The position numbers and the translations under genes are program-made. Under the pieces are notes generated by a model. That model worked only from the letters and a program-made list of their open reading frames with translations, had not been told where the DNA came from and made no database searches. DNA of 64,000 nt, from NCBI GenBank assembly GCA_035301485.1, contig DATGUF010000013.1:15299-79298 (forward strand). Reading direction: 5' to 3'. How positions within the stretch are numbered: the first letter of the stretch is position 1; each line of letters begins with the position of its first letter. Source of the DNA: CALEAR01 sp035301485. GTDB taxonomy: Bacteria; Pseudomonadota; Gammaproteobacteria; Pseudomonadales; Alcanivoracaceae. Of this stretch, positions 18,406 through 26,757 are shown in pieces.

Positions 18406-19261
18406 GCTTAACCATATTGAGGTGGCGCACCTGAGCGGGCCAATTATGTTGGTGGAGCCGCTTGGCAATGTTCTCCACGGCAAACACAGACCTATGCTGG
18501 CCACCTGTGCAGCCAATGGCCACGGTGATATAGCTGCGGTCATTTTCTTCGTAGCGCGGCAGCCAGTTGAGCAGCAAATGCTCAATGTCATTTAAAATGC
18601 CAGCGGTGGCTTTTTGTGCGTGGAGAAAATCTATCACCGGCTGGTCGCAGCCACTGTAGGGGCGCAAGGAAGCATCCCAATAAGGGTTTGGCAGCATGCG
18701 CACATCAAACACTAAATCTGCATCAGTGGGCACGCCATGCTTAAAACCAAAAGATTGAATTAGGATCGATAAGTTTTCAGTGCGTTGCACCACGCGCTCG
18801 CGTACTTTGTTGCGCAGGGTGTGGGGGGCCAAGCGGCTAGTGTCGATAACGAGGTCCGCCGTTTCGCGGATATTACTGAGTAATTCTGCTTCATGCACAA
18901 TGGCTTCATAAAGCGACATGTTGCGATTACTTAGCGGGTGACGGCGGCGAGTGGAGCTAAAACGCTTCAGCAAAGTTTCGTTATCAGCATCAAGGAAAAT
19001 GGTTTCGTGCTGAATGTCTGGGTTTTCTATTTCTGCCAAAATGGCAGTGAATTTAGGTAGCTGCTCACGCACGTTGCGCGCATCAATACCCACTGCAACG
19101 TTTTTCAGTTCATTGGGTAGCTCGGTGAGCAGTTGCTCGGCTAAAGCGGGCAGCAACCCCAAGGGAAGGTTGTCGACACAATAAAAGCCCTGGTCTTCTA
19201 AGGCTTGTAAGGCTGTGGTTTTTCCAGAGCCTGAGCGGCCACTTACAATCAATAACTTCAT
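18389..19261 (-). CDS. rapZ: RNase adapter RapZ
   Basis: RapZ is a nucleotide-binding RNase adapter. In enteric bacteria it delivers the GlmZ small RNA to RNase E and so sets glucosamine-6-phosphate synthase levels. The 290-residue protein begins with a Walker A loop GRSGSGKTTAL (about 8–18). The C-terminal RNA-binding part holds GCTGGQHRSVFAVENIAKRL (about 252–271). It is 18 bp downstream of ptsN in the hpf–ptsN–rapZ operon. The npr (HPr-like) gene that usually follows is absent: the next gene is the convergent pmbA. Confidence 0.96.
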   Translation of the reverse strand: MKLLIVSGRSGSGKTTALQALEDQGFYCVDNLPLGLLPALAEQLLTELPNELKNVAVGIDARNVREQLPKFTAILAEIENPDIQHETIFLDADNETLLKRFSSTRRRHPLSNRNMSLYEAIVHEAELLSNIRETADLVIDTSRLAPHTLRNKVRERVVQRTENLSILIQSFGFKHGVPTDADLVFDVRMLPNPYWDASLRPYSGCDQPVIDFLHAQKATAGILNDIEHLLLNWLPRYEENDRSYITVAIGCTGGQHRSVFAVENIAKRLHQHNWPAQVRHLNMVKHSAEE

Positions 19262-19279
19262 TAAACCTACCTGCTGATG

Positions 19280-19753
19280 CTATGAAATGAGTTCTAGTTC
19301 AATGCGTGAATTAACGGCTTGCTCAAATAACTCTTTTGCAGAGGCTGCATTGCGTAACGCTTTACGGTACTCGCTTTGGCCAAATAGGTTGGCGATGTAG
19401 CTGAGCGTATTAAAGTGCTGCTCAGGGTCCGTATTGGGAACAATCAGCATAAAGGCGATGTCCACGGGCTGGTTGTCGGAGGCTTCAAAATCGATGGCTT
19501 CATCTAAAGTAATCAGTAAAGCCATGGGTTGAGTGCAAGCGTCTAAACGACAGTGGGGAAGGGCGATGCCTTCCCCAATGCCAGTTGAGCCTAATCGTTC
19601 TCGAGCTAACAAGGATTCGAATACCGTGTCTGTGTTGAGTTCACTATGGATAGCGGTGATTCTTTCCGCGATGTCTTCTAGCAAACGTTTTTTGTTAACG
19701 CCTGGCACGTGATGAAAAGTGTTTTCAGGGGTTAAAAGATCTCGCATTCGCAT
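19280..19753 (-). CDS. ptsN: Nitrogen PTS enzyme IIA (PtsN)
   Basis: PtsN (EIIA-Ntr) is the terminal phosphoacceptor of the nitrogen PTS and regulates K+ transport and other targets in its non-phosphorylated state. The phosphorylatable His is in EGIALPHCRLDA (about His67) and the 157-residue length is normal. It lies 22 bp downstream of hpf and 18 bp upstream of rapZ. Neither the donor Npr nor PtsP is in this window. Confidence 0.95.
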   Translation of the reverse strand: MRMRDLLTPENTFHHVPGVNKKRLLEDIAERITAIHSELNTDTVFESLLARERLGSTGIGEGIALPHCRLDACTQPMALLITLDEAIDFEASDNQPVDIAFMLIVPNTDPEQHFNTLSYIANLFGQSEYRKALRNAASAKELFEQAVNSRIELELIS

Positions 19754-19775
19754 TGTTAGCCTTGTTACCTTTGGG

Positions 19776-20075
19776 TTAGTTGCCTTGGTTACGGCTAATG
19801 ATCTTACTCTTATGTTTGCGAACTTGCCTATCCATTTTATCTATCAGTAAATCAATGGCGGCATACATATCGTGAGCTTCGGCGGAGGCAAAAAGCTCGC
19901 CACCTGCAACACGAATAGCAGATTCAGCCTTATGGGAGTTGGGCTCAGGGGAAAGGGTAACTTTCACACTGGTGATGTCGTCAGTGTGGCGGTCAATACG
20001 GGCAAACTTGTCGTTAACATAACTGCGCAGTGCATCAGTAACATTGATGTGGCGACCTACTACCTGAATTTGCAT
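19776..20075 (-). CDS. hpf: Ribosome hibernation-promoting factor, short form
   Basis: A 99-residue short HPF/YfiA-type protein that binds the 30S decoding channel and promotes 100S ribosome dimers in stationary phase. The signature QIQVVGRHINVTDALRSYV at the N-terminus and DMYAAIDLLIDKMDRQVRKHK at the C-terminus are complete. It is the first gene of the hpf–ptsN–rapZ operon. In most relatives rpoN lies immediately upstream; here only 277 bp separate hpf from lptB. Confidence 0.95.
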   Translation of the reverse strand: MQIQVVGRHINVTDALRSYVNDKFARIDRHTDDITSVKVTLSPEPNSHKAESAIRVAGGELFASAEAHDMYAAIDLLIDKMDRQVRKHKSKIISRNQGN

Positions 20076-20352
20076 AGCTGACTCCTCTTAGTCTTATAAG
20101 AATTAGCGCCCCATCTATTATGTATGGTTTTGGGTGCGCTAAGAGTGTGTTAGGAATGGCTACCTAAACACGCCAAGGCTTCTGGCCGACACTCACTGGT
20201 TCAACTTAGGTTTGAGGAGGTCGGCATCAAGCAAACCTTGTGCCCTCATCATGGCATGAAGAAACGTTCTTGGGTAGTAGCTAAAAAAATAAGATGTAAG
20301 AAGGTGAGAAATGCACGTGCGGCTAATAGATGCAGCCTATTAGCCGGGCGTT
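20076..20352. other. lptB–hpf intergenic region; rpoN absent
   Basis: This 277-bp stretch replaces the roughly 1.4-kb rpoN gene usually found between lptB and hpf. I see no sigma-54 fragment such as the RpoN box. It must contain the hpf promoter on the minus strand. A 9-bp dyad, GGCTAATAG (20321–20329) and CTATTAGCC (20337–20345), sits right after the lptB stop codon and may help end the lpt transcript, though no T-run follows it on that strand. Confidence 0.6.
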
Positions 20353-21081
20353 TTATAAGCGGAAGTCGGCGCCTAAGTAAACATCGCGCACTTGTTGGTT
20401 CGATAAGATGGTGTCGGCATCGCCAGCGGCAATAATATGGCCGGCACTCACAATGTAAGCAGTATCGCAGATGTCTAACGTCTCGCGCACGTTGTGGTCG
20501 GTAATTAGAACACCAATGTTGCGTTCGCTTAAGTGACGAATAACGCTCTTGATATCGTTAACCGAGATAGGGTCTACCCCGGCGAATGGTTCATCAAGCA
20601 AAATGAAGGAGGGGTCAGTAGCTAAGCCACGAGCAATTTCTGCACGGCGTCGCTCACCACCCGATAAGCTCATGCCGAGGCTGTCGCGAATGTGGGTAAT
20701 GCTGAATTCTTCAAGCAGTTTGTCGCGTTCTTCTTCGCGCTGTTGCTTAGAGAGGTCTTTGCGTGTTTGCAAAATAGCCATGATGTTATCGGCCACAGAA
20801 AGACGGCGAAAAATACTGGCTTCTTGGGGTAAATAACCAATGCCACGCTTAGCACGGCCATGCATGGGTAGAGCGGTAATATCTTCGTCACCAATGGTTA
20901 CGTAGCCGCCGTCTGGCTGCACAAGGCCGACAATCATATAAAAGCAGGTGGTTTTACCTGCGCCATTAGGGCCGAGTAAACCTACCACCTGGCCTGGGCT
21001 TACCGCCAAGGACACATCTTCAATAATACGGCGGCTTTTATAACTTTTTGCTAAATGGTGGGCTTTTAATTGTTTTGTCAT
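20353..21081 (-). CDS. lptB: LPS export ABC transporter ATP-binding protein LptB
   Basis: LptB is the cytoplasmic ATPase of the LptB2FGC complex that extracts lipopolysaccharide from the inner membrane. Intact motifs are Walker A GPNGAGKTTCF (about 38–48), signature LSGGERRRAEIARGL (about 140–154) and Walker B FILLDEPFAGVDP (about 159–171). At 242 residues it has family length. It overlaps lptA by 4 bp and is the last gene of kdsD-kdsC-lptC-lptA-lptB. Confidence 0.98.
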   Translation of the reverse strand: MTKQLKAHHLAKSYKSRRIIEDVSLAVSPGQVVGLLGPNGAGKTTCFYMIVGLVQPDGGYVTIGDEDITALPMHGRAKRGIGYLPQEASIFRRLSVADNIMAILQTRKDLSKQQREEERDKLLEEFSITHIRDSLGMSLSGGERRRAEIARGLATDPSFILLDEPFAGVDPISVNDIKSVIRHLSERNIGVLITDHNVRETLDICDTAYIVSAGHIIAAGDADTILSNQQVRDVYLGADFRL

Positions 21082-21566
21082 GGTTTTGCCTTTTCGCCAG
21101 GAATAACTAAGCGTACGCGTTCGCCAGGCTGTTGGCTGCTTGCCTCTACGTTTTGGCTGCCAAGATGATATACCACTCTGGCCCCCTCGAACGTGCGGCC
21201 CGCATTATTAATGTAAGCGTTTTTGGTTAACGTGATGGTGTCTTTGGCAACTTGATAAACCAACTTTTGGGCGCGTGCATGGGTATCGTTGCCGTCTTGT
21301 AAGGTAACGGGGTTGCCTTCCGCTTCCACGCGTGTGAGGTCGCCATTTTGGTTAATGAAGAGCTTGATAGTACGCGCTGTCATTTTACGGTTGCCTTGCT
21401 CTAATTCGGCATTGCCTTCGTAAATGCCCCAACCTTCGTGCTGATAAAAGCGTGCGCTGTCAGCGGTAATAATGGTATCTGCTTCAGGATTAGCCGTCGC
21501 CACGTTGGCGAGCAACAACAAGGGTAATGTAGCCATTAAAATGTGCGGCCATTTATTCCGAAACAT
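21078..21566 (-). CDS. lptA: LPS transport periplasmic bridge protein LptA
   Basis: LptA (162 residues) forms the periplasmic beta-jellyroll bridge that passes LPS from LptC to LptD. A signal peptide (about 1–25, ending ATA-NP) precedes the OstA-like domain with ITADSARFYQHEGWGIYEGNAEL and the repeating pattern of short beta strands. The gene overlaps lptC by 14 bp upstream and lptB by 4 bp downstream, which suggests translational coupling. Confidence 0.96.
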   Translation of the reverse strand: MFRNKWPHILMATLPLLLLANVATANPEADTIITADSARFYQHEGWGIYEGNAELEQGNRKMTARTIKLFINQNGDLTRVEAEGNPVTLQDGNDTHARAQKLVYQVAKDTITLTKNAYINNAGRTFEGARVVYHLGSQNVEASSQQPGERVRLVIPGEKAKP

Positions 21567-22101
21567 AGCGGCTCTCCACCGGTTTGTGTAAATCTAAAAT
21601 GCCTGTTTTAGCGTCAGCGCTCATGCCGCCTGCTGTAGTAGTGCTAGTGCCTTGTTGTATGCGAACCGGCGTGTCTGAATGCATTTTCTCTGTTTTTGAA
21701 AAGTAGGTGAGGTGTTCAGTTTCGAGGCGCATGCGCTGTGCTTGCTGCTGTTGCGCTAGCACCTTACCTGAAAGTTGTAGCTCTTTTTTCTGATTGTTGA
21801 GTAAAGCGTTTTCGCTCTCAATATGCCAAGTCATTTCACCATCATAGAGATCGAGCGTTGGTTGCGTCAGAGTAGTAGTGAAATCGTAGTCGTTCTCAAC
21901 TAACTCTTTGGTGTTAATGACGTATTCCAAGGCGCCAGTTTCGTCAAAAATTTGCGCGTACACACCTTCAGCAATAATTAAGGGTGTTTTTTTGGCTTCT
22001 TCACTTTCACCAGGCAAACGTCCATCCCATTCATTAAGAACGGCGATAGCTACAACAGATAATAAAATGCCGAGTGCACTAAAGAAACCGCCTTTACTCA
22101 T
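21553..22101 (-). CDS. lptC: LPS export protein LptC
   Basis: A 182-residue bitopic inner-membrane protein with one N-terminal helix (about 7–22) and a periplasmic LptC jellyroll domain. It connects LptBFG to LptA. Sequence among LptC proteins is weakly conserved, but the pattern ETGALEYVINTKEL (about 54–67), the beta-strand periodicity, the size and the position between kdsC and lptA make the call secure. Its ATG overlaps the kdsC stop codon by 4 bp. Confidence 0.93.
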   Translation of the reverse strand: MSKGGFFSALGILLSVVAIAVLNEWDGRLPGESEEAKKTPLIIAEGVYAQIFDETGALEYVINTKELVENDYDFTTTLTQPTLDLYDGEMTWHIESENALLNNQKKELQLSGKVLAQQQQAQRMRLETEHLTYFSKTEKMHSDTPVRIQQGTSTTTAGGMSADAKTGILDLHKPVESRYVSE

Positions 22102-22622
22102 GGCAGGCGCTCATCATGTCGGGCGGCGAGAAGAATATCGCAGATGTCGCGTACGGCACCATGGCCTCCAGCACGCTGAGTAATAATGTGTGCGGCATTG
22201 GTGGCTTGCACGTGGCCATTCGGCACGGAAAAAGCGAGGCTCGACCAAGCAAGTGCGGGAGCGTCGGGGGCATCATCGCCCGCGTAGCCCACTTGATCGG
22301 CGTTGTATCCAAACTCTTCCGCAATGGAGGCTAGTGCTACTTTTTTGTCTAAGCGCCCTTGGATGACTTTGTCGAAACCTAAATCTGCCGCACGTTTTTC
22401 TACCATGGGAGAATTACGGCCAGTAATAATGGCGAGCTTAACGCCATCTTGGCGCAGTGCCTTTAGGCCATGGCCATCGAGCGCATGAAAAATTTTAAGT
22501 ACTTCGCCATCGGCATTATAAATAAGGCGGCCATCGGTCATGACGCCATCCACATCAAAGGCCATTAGGCGTAACGCTTGTGCGCGCTCACGTAAATCTT
22601 TTTCATCGATGCGATAGATCAT
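22098..22622 (-). CDS. kdsC: Kdo-8-phosphate phosphatase
   Basis: KdsC dephosphorylates 3-deoxy-D-manno-octulosonate-8-phosphate in the Kdo branch of LPS core synthesis. It is a HAD-superfamily C0 phosphatase of 174 residues with the catalytic DVDGVMTDG loop (about 21–29), the Ser/Thr loop in LAIITGRNS, and GYAGDDAPDAPAL near residue 118. It acts as a tetramer in the family. It starts 3 bp after kdsD and overlaps lptC. Confidence 0.97.
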   Translation of the reverse strand: MIYRIDEKDLRERAQALRLMAFDVDGVMTDGRLIYNADGEVLKIFHALDGHGLKALRQDGVKLAIITGRNSPMVEKRAADLGFDKVIQGRLDKKVALASIAEEFGYNADQVGYAGDDAPDAPALAWSSLAFSVPNGHVQATNAAHIITQRAGGHGAVRDICDILLAARHDERLP

Positions 22623-22625
22623 GGG

Positions 22626-23597
22626 TTAAACCACTCCAGCTTTGAGTAAATCGTGCATGTTTAGTGCGCCCACCGCCTCATTATTGTCATTCACAACAAT
22701 GAGGCCGTTAATTTTCTTTGTTTCCATAAGACTAACAGCTTCAGCTGCTAACATGTTAGGGCGTGCCACCACTGGATTTTTGGTCATGACATCAGCAATG
22801 TTTTGGCTTTTATAATCAATATTTTCTTGGTCGAATAAACGGCGCAGATCACCATCCGTGAAAACACCTGCCAAGGTGTTGTCATGGTTTAGCACGGCCG
22901 TCATGCCTAGCCCCTTTTGGCTGATGTTTAAGATAGCGTCACGTAGCGAAGTGGTGATGGACACAGAGGGTAGATCATCATCTTTATGCATGATGTCTTC
23001 TACGCGTAGCAGTAAGCGCCGCCCTAGGCTGCCGCCAGGGTGCGATAAAGCAAAATCCTCTGCTGAAAAACCGCGAGCTTCTAATAGTGCAATAGCCAAT
23101 GCATCGCCCATGGCTAGCGCAGCAGTAGTGCTAGAAGTGGGAGCTAAGTTGAGTGGGCACGCTTCTTCATCAACAATCACAGGAATGTGCACATCGGATT
23201 GGGTTGCCAAAGTGGATTCAGGGCGGCCGGTAATACTAATTAGCGGAATGTTGCGGCGTTTCAATACCGGTAAAATAGTGATGACTTCACTGGTTTCTCC
23301 CGAGTTGGAAAGAGCCAGTACCACGTCTATCGGTGTAATCATGCCAAGGTCGCCATGGGAGGCTTCAGCGGGGTGCACAAAAAAAGAAGGCGTCCCAGTG
23401 CTAGCAAAGGTGGCGGCTATTTTAGCTGCCACATGGCCCGATTTCCCCATGCCGGTAACAATAACACGGCCCTGGCAGGCAAGTATGCGCTCGCAGGCGT
23501 TTTCAAACTGCGAATTAATAGAACCAATTTGTTTAGTAATAGCTGCCGCTTCGATTTCTAGTACGCGGCGGCCAGCAGCGAGAAAAGATTGCGTCAT
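22626..23597 (-). CDS. kdsD: Arabinose-5-phosphate isomerase
   Basis: KdsD converts D-ribulose-5-phosphate to D-arabinose-5-phosphate, the first committed step to Kdo. The N-terminal SIS domain has the GMGKSGHVAAKIAATFASTG motif (about 49–68) and the conserved HPAEASHGDLG. Two CBS domains fill the C-terminal half (about 205–323). The frame is open 77 codons further upstream, but the family start is MTQSFLAAG at 23597, giving 323 residues. It is the first gene of the Kdo/Lpt operon and is divergent from mlaC. A TATACT-like -10 box on the minus strand lies at 23622–23627. Confidence 0.96.
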   Translation of the reverse strand: MTQSFLAAGRRVLEIEAAAITKQIGSINSQFENACERILACQGRVIVTGMGKSGHVAAKIAATFASTGTPSFFVHPAEASHGDLGMITPIDVVLALSNSGETSEVITILPVLKRRNIPLISITGRPESTLATQSDVHIPVIVDEEACPLNLAPTSSTTAALAMGDALAIALLEARGFSAEDFALSHPGGSLGRRLLLRVEDIMHKDDDLPSVSITTSLRDAILNISQKGLGMTAVLNHDNTLAGVFTDGDLRRLFDQENIDYKSQNIADVMTKNPVVARPNMLAAEAVSLMETKKINGLIVVNDNNEAVGALNMHDLLKAGVV

Positions 23598-23800
23598 AAT
23601 GCCCTCATCCAGTGTGGCTCTAGTATACACGTGCAGGAGGGTGAATATAACACGGTTTGAGTAGCAACATGAGTGCGAGAAAGCACCACGGAGACATTTC
23701 ACAATTTTGTTGTCTATGGGCGATATAGGCACTGCTAAAAATTTAGCGGTGCGTATAATAAGTAAACCGTTCATTAGGGTATTTAAAAAGGAACATAATA

Positions 23801-24442
23801 ATGAAGACATTATCTTTGCGTACCGCATGGCAGCTAGCTTTTGTGTTGTTTTTCTCTTTGGCTAGTTCTGTGTTTGCCGCACAGCAGCCAGATGAAGTAA
23901 TTCGCGTGGCGGTGCAAAAACTCACTGAACGTATCGATGCAGAGCGTGAGCAATTGGAAAAAGATGAAAAATATGCGCAAACCGTTATCGATGAAGAGCT
24001 CAGTGATTTAGTGGATTTTCGCCGTATCACACGTTCCGTGATGGGCCCCTATTTCAACGCAGCTACGCGCGAGCAGCGGAATAATTTTTTAGAAACTTTC
24101 CGCCAAGGTTTAATTAATACCTATGCAACAGGCGTAACCATGTACGAAGGCCAAAACTATAAAGTGCACCCATTAGGTGAAGGCGATGTGCGCGGTAATC
24201 GTGCGCGCGTGCAAATGGAGTTTTTCACCAGTGAAGGGAAATCGTTGCCCATTGCTTACACACTCACGAATACCGATGGCGAATGGAAAGTGGATAACGT
24301 TATCGTTAACAACTTAAACCTTGGCCGTGTATTCCGCGATCAATTTGCGCAAGACATGGAAGAGCATGGTAATGACATCGATAAAGTGATCAGCAACTGG
24401 TCCGTTGATGTGGATGTGGAAGGTGTGAAGGCAGGGCAGTAA
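23801..24442 (+). CDS. mlaC: MlaC periplasmic phospholipid shuttle, orphan locus
   Basis: MlaC carries phospholipid between the outer-membrane MlaA–porin complex and the inner-membrane MlaFEDB transporter. The 213-residue protein has a signal peptide (about 1–26, FA-AQQ) and the MlaC/Ttg2 features VDFRRITRSVMGPYFNAATREQR (about 73–95) and DGEWKVDNVIVNNLNLG (about 161–177). A TATAAT box at 23754–23759, without a good -35, may serve it. mlaF, mlaE and mlaD, normally directly upstream, and mlaB, normally directly downstream, are absent: kdsD is divergent on one side and ibaG follows on the other. Confidence 0.93.
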   Translation: MKTLSLRTAWQLAFVLFFSLASSVFAAQQPDEVIRVAVQKLTERIDAEREQLEKDEKYAQTVIDEELSDLVDFRRITRSVMGPYFNAATREQRNNFLETFRQGLINTYATGVTMYEGQNYKVHPLGEGDVRGNRARVQMEFFTSEGKSLPIAYTLTNTDGEWKVDNVIVNNLNLGRVFRDQFAQDMEEHGNDIDKVISNWSVDVDVEGVKAGQ

Positions 24443-24467
24443 CGAAAGCTTCTGCACTTTATTCTAA

Positions 24468-24491
24468 AAACCCGTATCATACTGCGGGTTT
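24468..24491 (+). terminator. Weak hairpin between mlaC and ibaG
   Basis: AAACCCG (24468–24474) pairs with CGGGTTT (24485–24491) across a 10-nt loop, 25 bp after mlaC. The only T-run is the end of the stem. It may attenuate mlaC transcription before ibaG. Confidence 0.35.
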
Positions 24492-24520
24492 GAATACATC
24501 AATACAGTGAGGGCAGCAGC

Positions 24521-24772
24521 GTGAATGCGGAACAAGTACAAGTATTAGTGGAAGCAGGTTTTGACGATGCGGAAGTAGCCGTGCAAGGCGAAGGCGGTAA
24601 GTTCCAAGTAAGAGTTGTATCGTCAGCATTTGAAGGCCTTACCACAGTGCGTAAACAACAATTGGTTTATGCGTGCTTAAACGAAGCCATAGGTAATGGC
24701 AGCATTCATGCTGTGGAAATGGCCACTTACACCCCAGAACAGTGGGCTGAACTTCAACAGCAAAACTCCTAA
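24521..24772 (+). CDS. ibaG: BolA-family protein IbaG
   Basis: An 83-residue BolA/IbaG protein. Family members bind monothiol glutaredoxins and [2Fe-2S] clusters, and IbaG is linked to acid response and envelope processes. The BolA core is visible as VEAGFDDAEVAVQGEGGKFQVRVVSSAFEGLTTVRKQQLVYACLNEAIGNG in pieces across residues 11–66, with the conserved helix RKQQLVYACL. The start is GTG at 24521, with GAGG 8 nt upstream. It is 32 bp upstream of murA, its usual neighbour. Confidence 0.92.
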   Translation: MNAEQVQVLVEAGFDDAEVAVQGEGGKFQVRVVSSAFEGLTTVRKQQLVYACLNEAIGNGSIHAVEMATYTPEQWAELQQQNS

Positions 24773-24804
24773 GCGTTTGGCTTCTGTAAAACTAAGGTTC
24801 ATAT

Positions 24805-26067
24805 ATGGATAAGTTACTCATAACCGGCGGCCAGCGCTTAGACGGTGAAATACGTATTTCAGGCTCTAAAAACTCGTCATTGCCTATTATCGCAGCTACT
24901 TTATTAGCTAGCGAACCCGTGACACTTGGCAACTTGCCACATTTGCAAGATGTGACGACGTTGTTAGAGCTGGTGGGCCGCATGGGCGTGAGCGTGGTGG
25001 TGGATGACCGCATGAATGTGGAAATTGACGCCTCCACCATTACCGACTACGAAGCACCCTATGAGCTAGTGCGCACCATGCGCGCTTCTATCTTGGTGCT
25101 AGGGCCCTTGGTGGCTCGCTTTGGCCAAGCCATAGTGTCCTTGCCAGGTGGCTGTGCTATTGGTAGCCGTCCTGTGGATTTACACCTGCGCGGTTTAGAA
25201 GCCATGGGCGCTAACATCGAAGTGAAAAACGGCTATGTGCACGCTAGCGTGGATGGCCGCCTTAAAGGCGCACATATCGTTTTTGATGTGGTGACGGTAA
25301 CGGGTACTGAGAACTTACTCATGGCCGCTACTTTGGCGGAAGGCACCACGGTGTTAGAAAACGCCGCGCGCGAACCAGAAATTGAAGATTTAGCGAATTG
25401 TTTAATCAAAATGGGCGCTAAAATCACCGGTGCCGGCACAGACACCATTACCATTGAAGGTGTTGAACGCTTGCATGGCTGCCATCACGATGTGATTGCT
25501 GATCGCATAGAAACGGGCACCTATTTAATTGCAGCTGCGATTACCGGTGGGCGTGTTAAAGTTACCAATACCGTGCCAGAGCTGCTAGATTCCACCTTGC
25601 AAAAGTTGCGTGAAGCTGGCGCAGTAATCACCGTTGGCGAAGACTGGATAGCACTAGATATGGAAGGGCGTCGCCCGAAAGCCGTGTCCTTGCGCACTGC
25701 ACCACACCCTGGCATGCCTACAGATATGCAAGCGCAGTTTAGCGCCATGAACACCTTGGCGGAAGGCACAGGCACCATTGTGGAAACTATTTTTGAAAAC
25801 CGCTTTATGCACATGCAAGAACTCATGCGCATGGGGGCAAACATTCAAATAGAAGGTAATACCGCTATTATTCATGGTGTGGAAAAGCTAAAAGCCGCCC
25901 CGGTTATGGCCACTGATTTGCGCGCCTCAGCTTCGCTTGTTATTGCAGCGCTGGCCGCAGAAGGCGATACACTGGTAGACCGCATCTATCATATCGATAG
26001 AGGCTATGAAGACATTGAAGAGAAGCTTCGTACGCTCGGTGCCAAGATACAGCGCGTATCAAGCTGA
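24805..26067 (+). CDS. murA: UDP-N-acetylglucosamine 1-carboxyvinyltransferase MurA
   Basis: MurA transfers enolpyruvate from PEP to UDP-GlcNAc, the first committed step of peptidoglycan synthesis. The 420-residue protein has the catalytic loop PGGCAIGSRPVDLH with the nucleophilic Cys at about 117, the residue alkylated by fosfomycin. The N-terminal GGQRLDGEIRISGSKNSSLP and C-terminal IDRGYEDIEEKLRTLGA are typical. Its gene sits between ibaG and hisG, the common order in this group. Confidence 0.98.
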   Translation: MDKLLITGGQRLDGEIRISGSKNSSLPIIAATLLASEPVTLGNLPHLQDVTTLLELVGRMGVSVVVDDRMNVEIDASTITDYEAPYELVRTMRASILVLGPLVARFGQAIVSLPGGCAIGSRPVDLHLRGLEAMGANIEVKNGYVHASVDGRLKGAHIVFDVVTVTGTENLLMAATLAEGTTVLENAAREPEIEDLANCLIKMGAKITGAGTDTITIEGVERLHGCHHDVIADRIETGTYLIAAAITGGRVKVTNTVPELLDSTLQKLREAGAVITVGEDWIALDMEGRRPKAVSLRTAPHPGMPTDMQAQFSAMNTLAEGTGTIVETIFENRFMHMQELMRMGANIQIEGNTAIIHGVEKLKAAPVMATDLRASASLVIAALAAEGDTLVDRIYHIDRGYEDIEEKLRTLGAKIQRVSS

Positions 26068-26105
26068 GCAGACTCCATTTTTATACCACAACACCGAGGA
26101 CTGTC

Positions 26106-26756
26106 ATGGCCAATGAAAAGCCGTTGACGATCGCTCTCTCCAAAGGGCGCATCCTGAAAGAAACATTGCCTTTGCTGCAAGCAGCGGGCATTAGCTTATT
26201 AGAAGATCCAGAGAAGTCGCGTAAGTTAATTTTTGATACCACGCGCGACGACGTAAAAATCATCATCATTCGCGCCACGGATGTGCCGCCCTATGTGCAA
26301 TATGGTGCAGCCGATTTAGGCGTGGCCGGTAAAGACGTGCTGATGGAGCATGGTGCGGCAGGTATTTATGAACCCTTAGATTTAAATATTGCACGCTGTA
26401 AGCTGATGGTAGCAGCGCCACAGGGTGCTGAAGAGATCACCGGAAGAATCCGCGTGGCCACCAAGTTTGTGGATATTACCCGCCATTACTACGCATCTAA
26501 GGGGCAGCAAGCCGACGTTATTAAGTTATACGGTGCCATGGAGCTAGCGCCTATTGTAGGGCTAGCAGACCGCATCGTAGACGTGGTAGATACAGGTAAT
26601 ACCTTGCGTGCGAATGGCTTAGAGCCCACTGAGTTAATCGCCCATATTTCTAGCCGCCTGATTGTAAACCGCGCTAGTTTGAAAACACGCCACGAAGAAA
26701 TACAGGGCATTATCGATCTCTTAGCTAAAGCCGTGGCTGAGCGAGAAGAGGCATAA
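26106..26756 (+). CDS. hisG: ATP phosphoribosyltransferase, short form
   Basis: HisG condenses ATP with PRPP to start histidine synthesis. This 216-residue protein is the short form, without the C-terminal regulatory domain, and family knowledge says such enzymes need HisZ, which is not in this window. Motifs include ALSKGRILKETLPLL (about 10–24), ATDVPPYVQYGAADLGVAGKDVL in the middle and DVVDTGNTLRANGL (about 159–172, PRPP site). It is 38 bp after murA and 1 bp before hisD. Confidence 0.97.
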   Translation: MANEKPLTIALSKGRILKETLPLLQAAGISLLEDPEKSRKLIFDTTRDDVKIIIIRATDVPPYVQYGAADLGVAGKDVLMEHGAAGIYEPLDLNIARCKLMVAAPQGAEEITGRIRVATKFVDITRHYYASKGQQADVIKLYGAMELAPIVGLADRIVDVVDTGNTLRANGLEPTELIAHISSRLIVNRASLKTRHEEIQGIIDLLAKAVAEREEA

Positions 26757-26757
26757 C

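Noticed and set aside
22858..23664. 268-residue plus-strand open frame opposite kdsD
   Set aside because: Antisense shadow of an unambiguous KdsD; no family features and Ser/Ala-rich composition typical of reverse-frame reads.
23598..23828. 77-codon N-terminal extension of KdsD reaching past the mlaC start
   Set aside because: It crosses the mlaC promoter region and start, and the family start is at 23597.
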